Positions 1 through 7,063 of a stretch of DNA of 18,202 nucleotides are shown here, piece by piece (position 1 is the stretch's first letter; every line of letters starts with the position of its first letter). The DNA lies in the NCBI GenBank assembly GCA_030587525.1, contig JAUQYW010000046.1, forward strand, positions 1-18,202, in the 5' to 3' direction. The notes beneath the pieces are model-generated. The model saw only the letters and a program-made list of their open reading frames with translations, ran no database searches and had not been told where the DNA came from. The DNA is from Candidatus Sigynarchaeota archaeon. GTDB lineage: Archaea; Asgardarchaeota; Lokiarchaeia; Sigynarchaeales; Sigynarchaeaceae. The position numbers and the translations under genes were made by a program.

Positions 1-257
1 ATGACTCCTTTGCACTTGGCGGCCATGGTCGCCCAGTACTGCAAGTGCATCCATGCATTGTCCGGGTCATCGAACTCGCAATATCCAGCGTCTGGGAATA
101 GGATATTGCCGTGGATGCCAAACACCACGTAGATCGATGGCCGGGCGAGGGCATTGTTGAGGGCGACCGGGACGTTCGGGAACTCCGTCCCCTTTCCCTT
201 GGTCTTTCGAGCGATCTCGGCGAGGAGCTCTATCCATAATTTTGTTTGTTCTACCAT
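1..257 (-). CDS. Unrecognised protein, N-terminal part only (runs off the left edge)
   Basis: About 85 codons are visible, starting at the ATG at 257. An in-frame TGA lies directly upstream, so no earlier start is possible. The peptide begins MVEQTKLWIELLAEIARKTK and continues with a hydrophobic strand (IYVVFGIHGNILFP) and an acidic stretch (GYCEFDDPDNAW). The overlapping frame starting at 261 is compositionally poor (many Arg and Pro) and is a shadow. The gene begins 29 bp after the stop of the hydrolase on the same strand, so the two are probably co-transcribed. I do not recognise the family; it looks like a small soluble alpha/beta protein. No function is assigned. Confidence 0.7.
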   Translation of the reverse strand, partial: MVEQTKLWIELLAEIARKTKGKGTEFPNVPVALNNALARPSIYVVFGIHGNILFPDAGYCEFDDPDNAWMHLQYWATMAAKCKGV

Positions 258-286
258 TCATTCGTCACTGGTTTTTTTCACGTGTT

Positions 287-1297
287 TTATGCTTGCCAGC
301 CCCCTTCGAGCCAGCTTGAAATGATGTCGAACGAACCTTGGGAATTCTTGTCAAACATAAGGCTATGGTCTGCATTTTCGAAAATCTTGACCGTAGTGCC
401 GCGTGATCGCTTCGCGATATCCGTTGGAGGCTCCAGGTCTTTGTCCCCCGTTCCCGCGAGCACGAGCAATGGGATCGTTATGGCCGCGGCATCAGCATGG
501 AAGCGTTCGATCTGGCGTATCAAGTTGAGCAGGTGCACGGCGGTCGATTTCGGCGCCCGAATGGGATCCACGACGTCAATTTCATGGTACTCGGGAAAAT
601 ATGTCGGGCGTAAATCCGGCTTGAACGATAGAAATGCACGATCCCAGGTGAACACGCGCAAGATCCCGAGAACCAGCTTTATCAAATATCGTGCTGGCCC
701 GAGCACCCAGTGGCGCCGCAAGTTGTATGGGGGCACCAGAAAGATCACCGACGATACACGCATCGATGCTTCAGACCCCGCTGCTAGGTACGCGGCGAAC
801 ATAGTCGTGCCAAGGCTCTCGCCGAGCAAGTGGACGGGCATATCCTTGAACTTATCGACCAGGGCATCGTAAACCGAGAACATCTGCTCCGGGTGGTCGA
901 ATCTTCCTCGAGCCGGGCCGCTGCGCCCGTGGCCCCGATTATCGGCGGCAATCAAGCCGATGTCCTTGAAATACAGGTGATCCGCGAGGGGAAAGTAGAG
1001 GTCTCCCTGGCAACTGTTGCCTGGCTGGCCGATGACGACGGCCTTGGGATGCGCTGGTATGAACTCCTGCACGAAAATGTTCGAACCGTCCCGGGCCGTG
1101 ATATAATGTTCAACAGGATCCGGGGCGAGCTGGTCCTTCGGGTGAAATCGTAATCTGAACCGGGCAAGGACTTCGTGATACTCGCCGATTTGAGTGTCCG
1201 AATATCCGTTTTTAAGCAAAAAATCCTCCGTCAATTGCCGGCCTTCATGCAAGGGCGAGTGATCGCTCGGATCGACTTTTTTTGATGCAACACCCAC
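287..1297 (-). CDS. Alpha/beta hydrolase (monoacylglycerol lipase / S33-like)
   Basis: A 336-residue alpha/beta-hydrolase-fold protein, probably a cytoplasmic serine esterase or lipase. The fold signatures are in order: an early strand and oxyanion region (VVIGQPGNS, about 87-95), the DNRGHGRSGPARG block at 119-131, the nucleophile elbow GESLG with Ser161, the acid in GTGDKD (Asp285), and the catalytic His311 in ADHSLMFD. The whole triad is therefore intact. Between the nucleophile and the acid lies a variable cap of about 80 residues with aromatic and Arg-rich segments. The start is a GTG at 1297; a TATA-like element (AATATATT, 1319-1326) lies about 26 bp upstream, which fits a leaderless or near-leaderless message. 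It is divergent from the PadR-Hsp20 operon and is followed 29 bp later by an unknown gene. The substrate cannot be read from sequence; lysophospholipid or acylglycerol hydrolysis is a family-level inference. Confidence 0.87.
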   Translation of the reverse strand: MGVASKKVDPSDHSPLHEGRQLTEDFLLKNGYSDTQIGEYHEVLARFRLRFHPKDQLAPDPVEHYITARDGSNIFVQEFIPAHPKAVVIGQPGNSCQGDLYFPLADHLYFKDIGLIAADNRGHGRSGPARGRFDHPEQMFSVYDALVDKFKDMPVHLLGESLGTTMFAAYLAAGSEASMRVSSVIFLVPPYNLRRHWVLGPARYLIKLVLGILRVFTWDRAFLSFKPDLRPTYFPEYHEIDVVDPIRAPKSTAVHLLNLIRQIERFHADAAAITIPLLVLAGTGDKDLEPPTDIAKRSRGTTVKIFENADHSLMFDKNSQGSFDIISSWLEGGWQA

Positions 1298-1318
1298 GCA
1301 CCTCTCTTGACGTCACGG

Positions 1319-1326
1319 AATATATT
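1319..1326 (-). promoter_or_regulatory. TATA element of the hydrolase gene
   Basis: AATATATT is centred about 26 bp before the GTG start of the hydrolase, which is the archaeal TATA-to-start distance expected for a leaderless transcript. This is inferred from spacing only. A second AT-rich box at 1377-1387 could also serve this strand. Confidence 0.4.
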
Positions 1327-1360
1327 GATTTGCGGAAGTGCGCAGCGAATCGATCCCTTG

Positions 1361-1372
1361 TTCGAAATCGAA
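1361..1372. promoter_or_regulatory. Putative PadR operator, copy 1 (TTCGA-AA-TCGAA)
   Basis: A perfect inverted repeat, TTCGA-AA-TCGAA, just upstream of the TATA element at 1377-1387. It is the first of three related copies between the hydrolase and the PadR gene. Its position over the expected BRE region fits a repressor site. Binding by the neighbouring PadR protein is inferred. Confidence 0.5.
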
Positions 1373-1376
1373 TACC

Positions 1377-1387
1377 TTTATATATTA
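1377..1387 (+). promoter_or_regulatory. TATA element of the PadR-Hsp20 operon
   Basis: TTTATATATTA is the clearest TATA box in the 177-bp divergent spacer. Archaeal spacing puts transcription initiation near 1408-1410, giving a leader of about 65 nt before the PadR ATG. It sits between operator copies 1 and 2. Confidence 0.55.
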
Positions 1388-1410
1388 AGAATGGCATAGT
1401 GATCTTGATG

Positions 1411-1422
1411 TTCGGAATCGAA
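1411..1422. promoter_or_regulatory. Putative PadR operator, copy 2 (TTCGG-AA-TCGAA)
   Basis: An imperfect inverted repeat with one mismatch. It belongs to a longer direct repeat: GTTCGAAATCGAATA at 1360-1374 and GTTCGGAATCGAATA at 1410-1424 match at 14 of 15 positions. This copy covers the predicted transcription start, so a bound protein would block RNA polymerase. Confidence 0.5.
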
Positions 1423-1433
1423 TAATTCAAACC

Positions 1434-1445
1434 TTCGACTTCGAA
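1434..1445. promoter_or_regulatory. Putative PadR operator, copy 3 (TTCGA-CT-TCGAA)
   Basis: A perfect inverted repeat with the same 5-bp arms and 2-bp spacer as copy 1, in the 5' leader before the PadR start. The centre-to-centre distance to copy 2 is 23 bp, about two helical turns, which is compatible with cooperative binding on one face. Confidence 0.5.
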
Positions 1446-1474
1446 CACATCACCACGGCAAGAGACGCACAAGT

Positions 1475-2107
1475 ATGTTCCCGAAAAATTCCTTGGATCT
1501 CGTGATCCTCTCCATCATTAACGAATTCCCCGATGGAATCACGGGATACACGCTCTTGAAGGAGCTCGAAAAACGATTCGGCGAGGAGCGCAAGCTGAGC
1601 GCGGGCACGATCTACCCGCGGCTCAACAAGCTGAAGGGTATTTTCGCCGAAGAGACAGATGGTACCTGGAAGATCACCCCGAAGGGGAAAGCACAGCTCG
1701 AGAACCAGCTTCCCGATGTTCTCACGGAAAGTCTCGAGTTTATGCCGGTTCTCTATAAATTCCTCATGAAAGCGATGCCGTTTGGCCGCCGCATGGACTT
1801 CCTTTCGCACGCGTCGCGAATGGGAGAATGCACTGGGTGTGGCCCGCAACATGATTTGCTGGATACCGAGAGCATCAAGGAGGACTTGAACGAGATTCCC
1901 AACGAGGGAAGCTCCATCAAGCGACTCGAAGAAATGAAGAAGAAGCTCGCTATCGTCAAAAAGGAAACCGAGGATCGCGTCAAGGCGCAGCTTGCATCGC
2001 TCGATAACATTCTCAAGTCCATCGACGAGAAAATCGAGAAATGTATGGCAGAAAAGGCGAGCTGGAAACGCATTCCCATCGAGGAAGGAAAATTTGACGA
2101 CCGCTGA
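1475..2107 (+). CDS. PadR-family transcriptional regulator
   Basis: A 210-residue DNA-binding regulator. Residues 1-75 form the PadR winged helix: SLDLVILSIINEF, ITGYTLLKELEKRFG, the recognition-helix motif LSAGTIYPRLNKLKG, then the wing WKITPKGKAQLE. A hydrophobic linker (about 85-115) leads to a Cys-containing patch (ECTGCGP) and a charged, Lys/Glu-rich C-terminal coiled coil (about 130-200), as expected for PadR dimerisation. The ATG at 1475 is the natural start because the winged helix begins within a few residues. Hsp20 follows 36 bp downstream on the same strand, so the pair is probably one operon. Three TTCGA-NN-TCGAA-like inverted repeats upstream suggest autoregulation. The signal sensed is unknown; heat or another protein-folding stress is inferred from the partner gene. 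Confidence 0.88.
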   Translation: MFPKNSLDLVILSIINEFPDGITGYTLLKELEKRFGEERKLSAGTIYPRLNKLKGIFAEETDGTWKITPKGKAQLENQLPDVLTESLEFMPVLYKFLMKAMPFGRRMDFLSHASRMGECTGCGPQHDLLDTESIKEDLNEIPNEGSSIKRLEEMKKKLAIVKKETEDRVKAQLASLDNILKSIDEKIEKCMAEKASWKRIPIEEGKFDDR

Positions 2108-2143
2108 TCTTGCCACCACCACATCCCACGAGATGAAAAAACC

Positions 2144-2602
2144 ATGTGTGACGCCCCAGTTGGACCCCAGAATTGTATCCCGCCCATGCACATCGGGTTA
2201 GGGCTCGGTCGCGGCATTTTGCGAGAGGTAATGCGAAATCTTGATGATTGCTGCTGCTCGCTCGTGCCGTATGATTTAGACGAGACCGATGATGAATACA
2301 TCTTGACCGTGGCTATGCCCGGCCACGATGCGAAAGACATCGAGGTCTCGGTGAAAGGAAACCACGTCCTCATCGAAGCTACCAAGAAAGAGGAGGAAAA
2401 GAAAGAAGAAACTCCGGACGCAAAGCAACCGAGGCGACTCGTTTCCACGGGAGACCTGTTCTGGAACCGGCCTCGCGTGGAAGTGAAAGTCCCGCTAGAA
2501 GACGAGATCGATCCTGAAAATATCAAGGCCAAGCTTGATCGCGGCATCTTGAGCGTGCGATTCAAGAAAAAACCGAAAGCCAAGATTCCCGTTGATGGTT
2601 GA
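2144..2602 (+). CDS. Hsp20 / alpha-crystallin small heat shock protein
   Basis: A 152-residue ATP-independent holdase chaperone that would bind unfolding proteins in the cytoplasm. After a short N-terminal arm with a CCC cluster (residues 36-38), the alpha-crystallin domain runs from about 42 to 140: VPYDLDETDDEYILTVAMPG, DIEVSVKGNHVLIEA, a Lys/Glu-rich loop (81-97), VEVKVPL and the family signature AKLDRGILSV (129-138). The C-terminal tail carries IPV (148-150), the I-x-I/V motif that docks subunits into oligomers. Length is typical. The ATG at 2144 is used here; Met15 (2186) is an alternative. It lies 36 bp after PadR, and a U-rich stretch follows the stop. A wHTH regulator paired with Hsp20 recalls the HSR1 operon of Archaeoglobus, but the regulator there is from a different family. 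Confidence 0.9.
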   Translation: MCDAPVGPQNCIPPMHIGLGLGRGILREVMRNLDDCCCSLVPYDLDETDDEYILTVAMPGHDAKDIEVSVKGNHVLIEATKKEEEKKEETPDAKQPRRLVSTGDLFWNRPRVEVKVPLEDEIDPENIKAKLDRGILSVRFKKKPKAKIPVDG

Positions 2603-2640
2603 ACCTGTTTTTCTACTAATTTTTCTATTTTTTCTTTCAT
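2603..2640 (+). terminator. U-rich termination region after Hsp20
   Basis: Directly after the Hsp20 stop there are several T runs (GTTTTTCTAC, AATTTTTC, TATTTTTTC, TTTC) without a stem-loop. Archaeal RNA polymerase stops at such U-tracts. The 159-bp spacer up to the next gene holds no other feature I can support. Confidence 0.5.
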
Positions 2641-2761
2641 AGGCTTTATTATAAGGCATTCCGATCTTCGGGGTATTTATCGAAAGCCCGGGTTAGTATT
2701 GGGTTCCAATCGTGCGTTTCTCGTACCTATCGTGAAAAAAATAATAAAAATAGGGAACTGT

Positions 2762-3088
2762 TTAGACCTTGATCGGCCAAACTATGTAGATCTCCATCCA
2801 TTGCTTCTCGATAATGTTGAGCGTCTCTTGCATAAGTTTCTGAATTTCGGAACTTCCCCATGATTTCATCTGGAGCTCTTCCAAGACAGCCATGCTCTTG
2901 AACTCGCGCTCAATGACGATCGTGTCTGTGTTCAAGGGGCCAGCGATGGATCTATATCTCTTTTTAGGCGGATATCCCAATTTATTCTCGATAGCGTCGT
3001 ACTTCTTGTCAATTTCGTCCAACGCTCCCCATTTGTCGGATTTTATTTTCTGGACTAATCGCAAAAGGACTACAGGCATAATTTTCAT
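2762..3088 (-). CDS. Small protein, probable dimeric alpha/beta-barrel (ferredoxin-like) fold
   Basis: A 108-residue soluble protein. The order is strand (MPVVLLRLVQKI), helix (ALDEIDKKYDAIENKLG), strand (KKRYRSIAGPLNTDTIVIEREFKS), helix (AVLEELQMKSWGSSEIQKLMQETLNII) and final strand (MEIYIVWPIKV). This beta-alpha-beta-beta-alpha-beta pattern, with an R-S-I-x-G-P-L-N core and a V-I-E-R-E-F-K-S-M strand end, resembles dimeric alpha/beta-barrel (NIPSNAP/ABM-like) proteins; the assignment is from pattern, not a confirmed family. The start is ATG 3088 or the second ATG at 3079; the latter has GGGATGA about 5 nt upstream. It stands alone between the Hsp20 operon and the formate-THF ligase. The opposite-strand frame at 2892-3122 is a shadow. 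Confidence 0.68.
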   Translation of the reverse strand: MKIMPVVLLRLVQKIKSDKWGALDEIDKKYDAIENKLGYPPKKRYRSIAGPLNTDTIVIEREFKSMAVLEELQMKSWGSSEIQKLMQETLNIIEKQWMEIYIVWPIKV

Positions 3089-3300
3089 CCCTTCATTCGG
3101 TATTACCAGGCTTGGCCATTGACCTATTCACATGGCGCTTATACTTTAACACCACCCCTAAAAAATGTATCGACGGAATCCTCTATGTTTTAAACACCCA
3201 CGCCCCTCTCGCAAGTAAAAATGCTTTATCAGAATTCACATAAAAAAGTATCGGCCGTGACAAACTTCGCCGATATACTTTCAAAAAGTAAGTTTTTTCT

Positions 3301-3312
3301 TTTTTTATCTTA
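3301..3312 (+). promoter_or_regulatory. Probable TATA element of the formate-THF ligase gene
   Basis: TTTTTTATCTTA precedes the chosen ATG by about 75 bp and predicts initiation near 3333, with a leader of about 50 nt. It lies inside the 5' extension of the open frame, which supports placing the real start downstream at 3383. Confidence 0.35.
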
Positions 3313-3382
3313 CAAACCTCACACGAGCTTCCCTTCAAAAACAAGCCTTATTTCGGACTTAAAATTGAATATCTTGTTAGAA

Positions 3383-5083
3383 ATGAAATCAGATATCCAG
3401 ATTGCCTTGGAACACAAGCCACTTCCCATCAAGGACATCGCAATCAAAAAGCTCGGGCTCTCGGAGCACGATATCATCCCGTATGGAGACCACGTCGCGA
3501 AAATCGCCGTGACCGCGTTGAATGGGTTTGTAACTGGCAAGCGCCAGCCAAACGGGAAGGGTGGCAAGCTCGTGATCGTCACGGCGATAACCCCCACTCG
3601 TGCTGGCGAGGGCAAGACCACCACGACCATAGGTTTGACCCAAGCCATGGACAAGCTTGGAAAGCGGGTCCAGGCAACGCTGCGCCAGCCTTCTATGGGA
3701 CCCGTGTTCGGGGTAAAGGGGGGAGCGACGGGCGGAGGCTACTCCCAGGTATATCCGATGTGGAAGATCGACCTTGAATTTACTGGCGACATCAACGCAG
3801 TTGCCGCCGCGCATAACTTGCTCGCCGCGCTAATCGACAACCACCTCTCAAAAGAAAACAAGCTGCGCATCGATCCGACGAAGGTGGTTTGGCCCAGGAC
3901 GATGGATATGAATGATCGCGCCCTCCGGAAAGTCATCGTTGGCCTTGGCGGGCGAGCCAAGGGCGGAATCACCCGCGAGGATGGATTCATCATCACCGCC
4001 GCGTCGGAAATTATGGCGATTCTTGCCTTGTCGCGAAGCATTACTGAATTGAAAACGCGGCTCGGCAATATGACCGTCGCATACACTTTCGACGACAGGC
4101 CCGTGCTCGCGAAAGATCTCAAGGCAACAGGTGCCATGGCACTTATATTGCGAGAAGCGCTTAAGCCGAACCTAGTGCAGACCTTGAGCGGGGCGCCTGC
4201 ATTCATCCATTGCGGCCCATTTGGCAACGTGGCTCACGGCACGGCCTCCATCATTTCGATTCTCATCGCCCTCAAGACCAACGAATACGTGATCAATGAG
4301 GCGGGCTTCGGATCTGATCTTGGCCTCGAGAAGTTCGTGAACATCGTCTGCCGGCGCTACGGGCTGGTTCCGCGTGCTATCGTTCTCGTCGCGTCGTGCC
4401 GTGCATTGCGCCAGCACGGGGGCATAACGTTCGAGAAATGCAAGAGCCCGGATCTCGCGGCACTCAAGGCGGGGGTCGTAAACCTTGACGCGCATGTGAA
4501 TGTTGTGAAGAACTTCGGCCTCAAGCCCGTGATCGCTATCAACAAGTTCGCCACCGATAGCGAAGAGGAGGTGCGCTGGTTGCTTGAGCATTGCAAGGAT
4601 CTCGGTGTGCCAGCTGCAATCTCCGAGGTTTACGAGAAAGGCGCGGATGGAGGTATTGAATTGGCGAGGAAGATCATCGAGGTGGCGGAAAGCAAGCCTG
4701 AACCGACCATCACGTATACCTATGATCTCGACGAACCTATCAAGGAAAAAATTGCCAAGGTTGCCATGAATATTTACGGTGCCGCTGACGTCGTGTATGC
4801 AGCGGAGGCCCTCAAGAGCCTCCAGCAAATCGAATCGTGCGAAGGTTCGGCCACTTACCCCATCTGCATGGCCAAGACCCAGGCGTCGCTGAGTGATGAT
4901 CCGCTGAAGCTCGGTGCCCCGAAAGGATTCACGCTGACCGTGGATGACGTGCGACTATACACGGGGGCAGAATTCATCGTGCCCGTTTGTGGTGGTGTCT
5001 TGCTCATGCCCGGCCTTCCCGATGTTCCAGCAGCCGAGTCGATGGACATAGATGACGAGGAAAACATCACGGGTCTCTTCTAA
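3383..5083 (+). CDS. fhs: Formate-tetrahydrofolate ligase (10-formyl-THF synthetase)
   Basis: Catalyses ATP + formate + tetrahydrofolate to 10-formyl-THF, the entry of formate into the one-carbon pool. The protein is 566 residues, as in the family (about 555-560). With ATG 3383 as residue 1, the P-loop is TPTRAGEGKTTT (about 70-81), followed by MGPVFGVKGGATGGGYSQV, GGITREDGF, HCGPFGNVAHGTASI, NEAGFGSDLGLEKF, INKFATDSEEEV and the C-terminal KTQASLSDDP, GAPKGFT and PVCGGVLLMPGLP blocks, all well conserved. The open frame reaches back to 3221, but its first 54 residues are low-complexity, fit no part of the family and contain a TATA-like run, so they are excluded. The gene is monocistronic or followed by the GT-C gene after 72 bp. 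FTHFS is patchy in archaea and may have been acquired from bacteria. Confidence 0.95.
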   Translation: MKSDIQIALEHKPLPIKDIAIKKLGLSEHDIIPYGDHVAKIAVTALNGFVTGKRQPNGKGGKLVIVTAITPTRAGEGKTTTTIGLTQAMDKLGKRVQATLRQPSMGPVFGVKGGATGGGYSQVYPMWKIDLEFTGDINAVAAAHNLLAALIDNHLSKENKLRIDPTKVVWPRTMDMNDRALRKVIVGLGGRAKGGITREDGFIITAASEIMAILALSRSITELKTRLGNMTVAYTFDDRPVLAKDLKATGAMALILREALKPNLVQTLSGAPAFIHCGPFGNVAHGTASIISILIALKTNEYVINEAGFGSDLGLEKFVNIVCRRYGLVPRAIVLVASCRALRQHGGITFEKCKSPDLAALKAGVVNLDAHVNVVKNFGLKPVIAINKFATDSEEEVRWLLEHCKDLGVPAAISEVYEKGADGGIELARKIIEVAESKPEPTITYTYDLDEPIKEKIAKVAMNIYGAADVVYAAEALKSLQQIESCEGSATYPICMAKTQASLSDDPLKLGAPKGFTLTVDDVRLYTGAEFIVPVCGGVLLMPGLPDVPAAESMDIDDEENITGLF

Positions 5084-5155
5084 TTCTTTTGTGCGCATCC
5101 GGATCGACCGCGAAACGCACATTAATCTCCACGGTAAAGTATCATAATACATCAT

Positions 5156-7054
5156 ATGAAGGAACGTACATGGAAATTACTTCTCGCGGCGAGCATTTCC
5201 GTCGTCGTCGCGGGCCTCGTAGTTCATGCAATAGCCCCGACGCAGATGTCGAACCGAATCGTGAATTTTTCCGATGAAGACACGTTCCACGAGCCGTTAC
5301 AAATGGATCAATTTCAAGGGATCGAATACACGCTCCACATCGACATGTGGATGCTCATATATCCCCGGGAAAATATGTCCTTTGCCGTGGTAAGCGAAAC
5401 CGAGTACCAGCGATACACTACAGGAACTCCGTTCAATTTATTGGCTGCGGTCGTATCGGAATCGAATTTCACGGTAAAATATGATGAGGACGAGCATTAT
5501 TTTAATGCAATCCTGACTTGCACGTGGAATGCCCAAGGATCCTTCCATCTCATCATCGTGAACGACGATGCATACCTAGCGACCGGAAACGTGTTCTTGT
5601 CGATTTACCCCAACACTTACGACATAGGCCTCGCAATCATTTCATGGGGAGCAGCCGTGACGGCCGGCTTGCTCGTTATTTTCTTCAAGGGCTGGAAAAG
5701 ATACTTGTGCATCGGAACCGGCATCAACCTCGCCATGTTCCTGGCGCGGGCTCTCTTGCTCAAGACCTTCATCGAGCTGCCGGCCGCGCTCTACACGGTC
5801 ATGCACGTGGAGATCTACATGGACTTCCAGTACCAGACGTTCATCTGGACGGACGTGTTTTCCCGGGGCATCGGGCTCTACTCTAGCGCGATGCCATTTA
5901 CCTATCCATTCCCGCCTCTCTACGTGGAGACGTGCTGGCTGTTCAACTTGCTTCCATTGCCTGCATGGAAGCTCGCCATTCCCATATTCACCTTTCACAT
6001 CCTCACGGGTTTTCTGGTTTATAAGATCGTGCTGAAATTGACGGGCAATGAACGACGGGCTAATTTTTCGATGATCTTATACTTTTTCAACCCGTTCACG
6101 CTCGTTTACACGAGCTTTGCGTGGCTCACGCCGTCGCCCTTCGTGTTCTTCGTGATGCTCACGTTTTATCTGGCGATGGAAGGAAAAGGCGAATGGTCGA
6201 TGGTCGCTTTGAGCATTGCCATAATGTTCAAGCAATATGCATTGATCATGGTACCATTTCTCGTGATCGCCTTGGCCAAAACCACGGGGGCGAGGCCGAA
6301 GCGGAAAATGGTGCTCGATGTCATAAAGCATCTCGCAATCTGTGGGGGGATTATCAGCTTACTTTCACAGCCATACTTGATCACTGAACCCATCACGTAC
6401 CTCAACAAGGTGTTTTTCTCGAACGCGGGCGGATCATCGGCGATTCCATTGCTGGCCACGTTACACGACACGCTTTCGTATCCCGTGAATTTCAACTCGT
6501 TTTTCTTGCTGATAGGTATGCCGGCGCCGATTACCGATGTAATGGCAACCATCCTTGCCTACAACATCCCGCTCGTGGCTTGCGGAGTCCTCGTTTACAT
6601 GAAAACCATCAAGGTAAAAGTCACCGCATTGCAAGGAGAAAGCAAGGAACACGCCAAAGCTAGGTTATTCGCCGAAACCATGTTTTGGGCGATGGTGCTC
6701 GTGTTTTGCCTCAATATTTTTTATAGTCGCGGCGTTTTTAAGTATTATTTCGTCTATCTCGCGCCCTTTCTTTCAATATTCTTTGAGCCGGAAGACATCG
6801 ACCTGCATCAAGCGATTGACGGGCAAGACGTGAAAGATTCATGGAAGATCGTGACATTCACCGCCTTGGCATGGGTCGTGGTGTTTTTCTTCAGGTATGC
6901 GTACTTGCTCATCGTGCTCGCGTGGCTCGTGTACATCTTGCTGAAAAAACGCAAACAGGGACCAGGATCCAAGCATCCGCTTGCTGATCTTGATCGTTTA
7001 GAAGAAAAGGCTATCGAAGACAAGGCAAATGAAATAGAAAATTTGAAAAAATGA
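5156..7054 (+). CDS. GT-C-like integral membrane glycosyltransferase with an N-terminal extracytoplasmic domain
   Basis: A 632-residue membrane protein. A first membrane helix (about 8-26) is followed by a beta-rich domain of about 120 residues (30-155) that includes two N-x-S/T sequons (NMS 73, NFT 104) and should lie outside the cell. About ten further hydrophobic helices follow from 157 to 597, then a charged cytoplasmic tail. The loop at 217-257 has the GT-C pattern: acidic residues (E219, D223, D233), a Gly-Tyr segment and an aromatic-Pro-Pro end (FPPLYV). ALSIAIMFKQYALIMVPFLV (351-370) is the helix typical of GT87/mannosyltransferase-like GT-C enzymes. These use polyprenyl-phosphate sugars on the outer face of the membrane. 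Donor and acceptor are unknown; glycolipid or N-glycan mannosylation is plausible given the mannosyltransferase genes at the right end of the window. It ends tail to tail with the E2 gene, 9 bp apart. Confidence 0.75.
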   Translation: MKERTWKLLLAASISVVVAGLVVHAIAPTQMSNRIVNFSDEDTFHEPLQMDQFQGIEYTLHIDMWMLIYPRENMSFAVVSETEYQRYTTGTPFNLLAAVVSESNFTVKYDEDEHYFNAILTCTWNAQGSFHLIIVNDDAYLATGNVFLSIYPNTYDIGLAIISWGAAVTAGLLVIFFKGWKRYLCIGTGINLAMFLARALLLKTFIELPAALYTVMHVEIYMDFQYQTFIWTDVFSRGIGLYSSAMPFTYPFPPLYVETCWLFNLLPLPAWKLAIPIFTFHILTGFLVYKIVLKLTGNERRANFSMILYFFNPFTLVYTSFAWLTPSPFVFFVMLTFYLAMEGKGEWSMVALSIAIMFKQYALIMVPFLVIALAKTTGARPKRKMVLDVIKHLAICGGIISLLSQPYLITEPITYLNKVFFSNAGGSSAIPLLATLHDTLSYPVNFNSFFLLIGMPAPITDVMATILAYNIPLVACGVLVYMKTIKVKVTALQGESKEHAKARLFAETMFWAMVLVFCLNIFYSRGVFKYYFVYLAPFLSIFFEPEDIDLHQAIDGQDVKDSWKIVTFTALAWVVVFFFRYAYLLIVLAWLVYILLKKRKQGPGSKHPLADLDRLEEKAIEDKANEIENLKK

Positions 7055-7063
7055 GAGACTTAT

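Noticed and set aside
67..261. 64-residue minus-strand frame overlapping the first gene
   Set aside because: Very rich in Arg and Pro. The frame starting at ATG 257 gives normal protein composition and fits directly behind the hydrolase.
246..1167. Frames of 208, 107 and 71 residues (246-872 plus, 830-1153 plus and 952-1167 minus) overlapping the hydrolase
   Set aside because: Overlapping frames with no recognisable motifs; the hydrolase on the minus strand has a complete catalytic triad.
1427..2640. Two long minus-strand frames (254 and 295 residues) across PadR and Hsp20
   Set aside because: They are antisense shadows. The plus-strand proteins show the PadR winged helix and the alpha-crystallin signature, whereas the antisense products are rich in Ser and Phe without domains.
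2892..3122. 76-residue plus-strand frame over the small alpha/beta protein
   Set aside because: The composition is unlike a real protein and it has no partner; the minus-strand frame has a regular alternating secondary-structure pattern.
4172..4828. 218-residue minus-strand frame inside FTHFS
   Set aside because: Mirror frame caused by codon-position composition of the fully conserved FTHFS gene.
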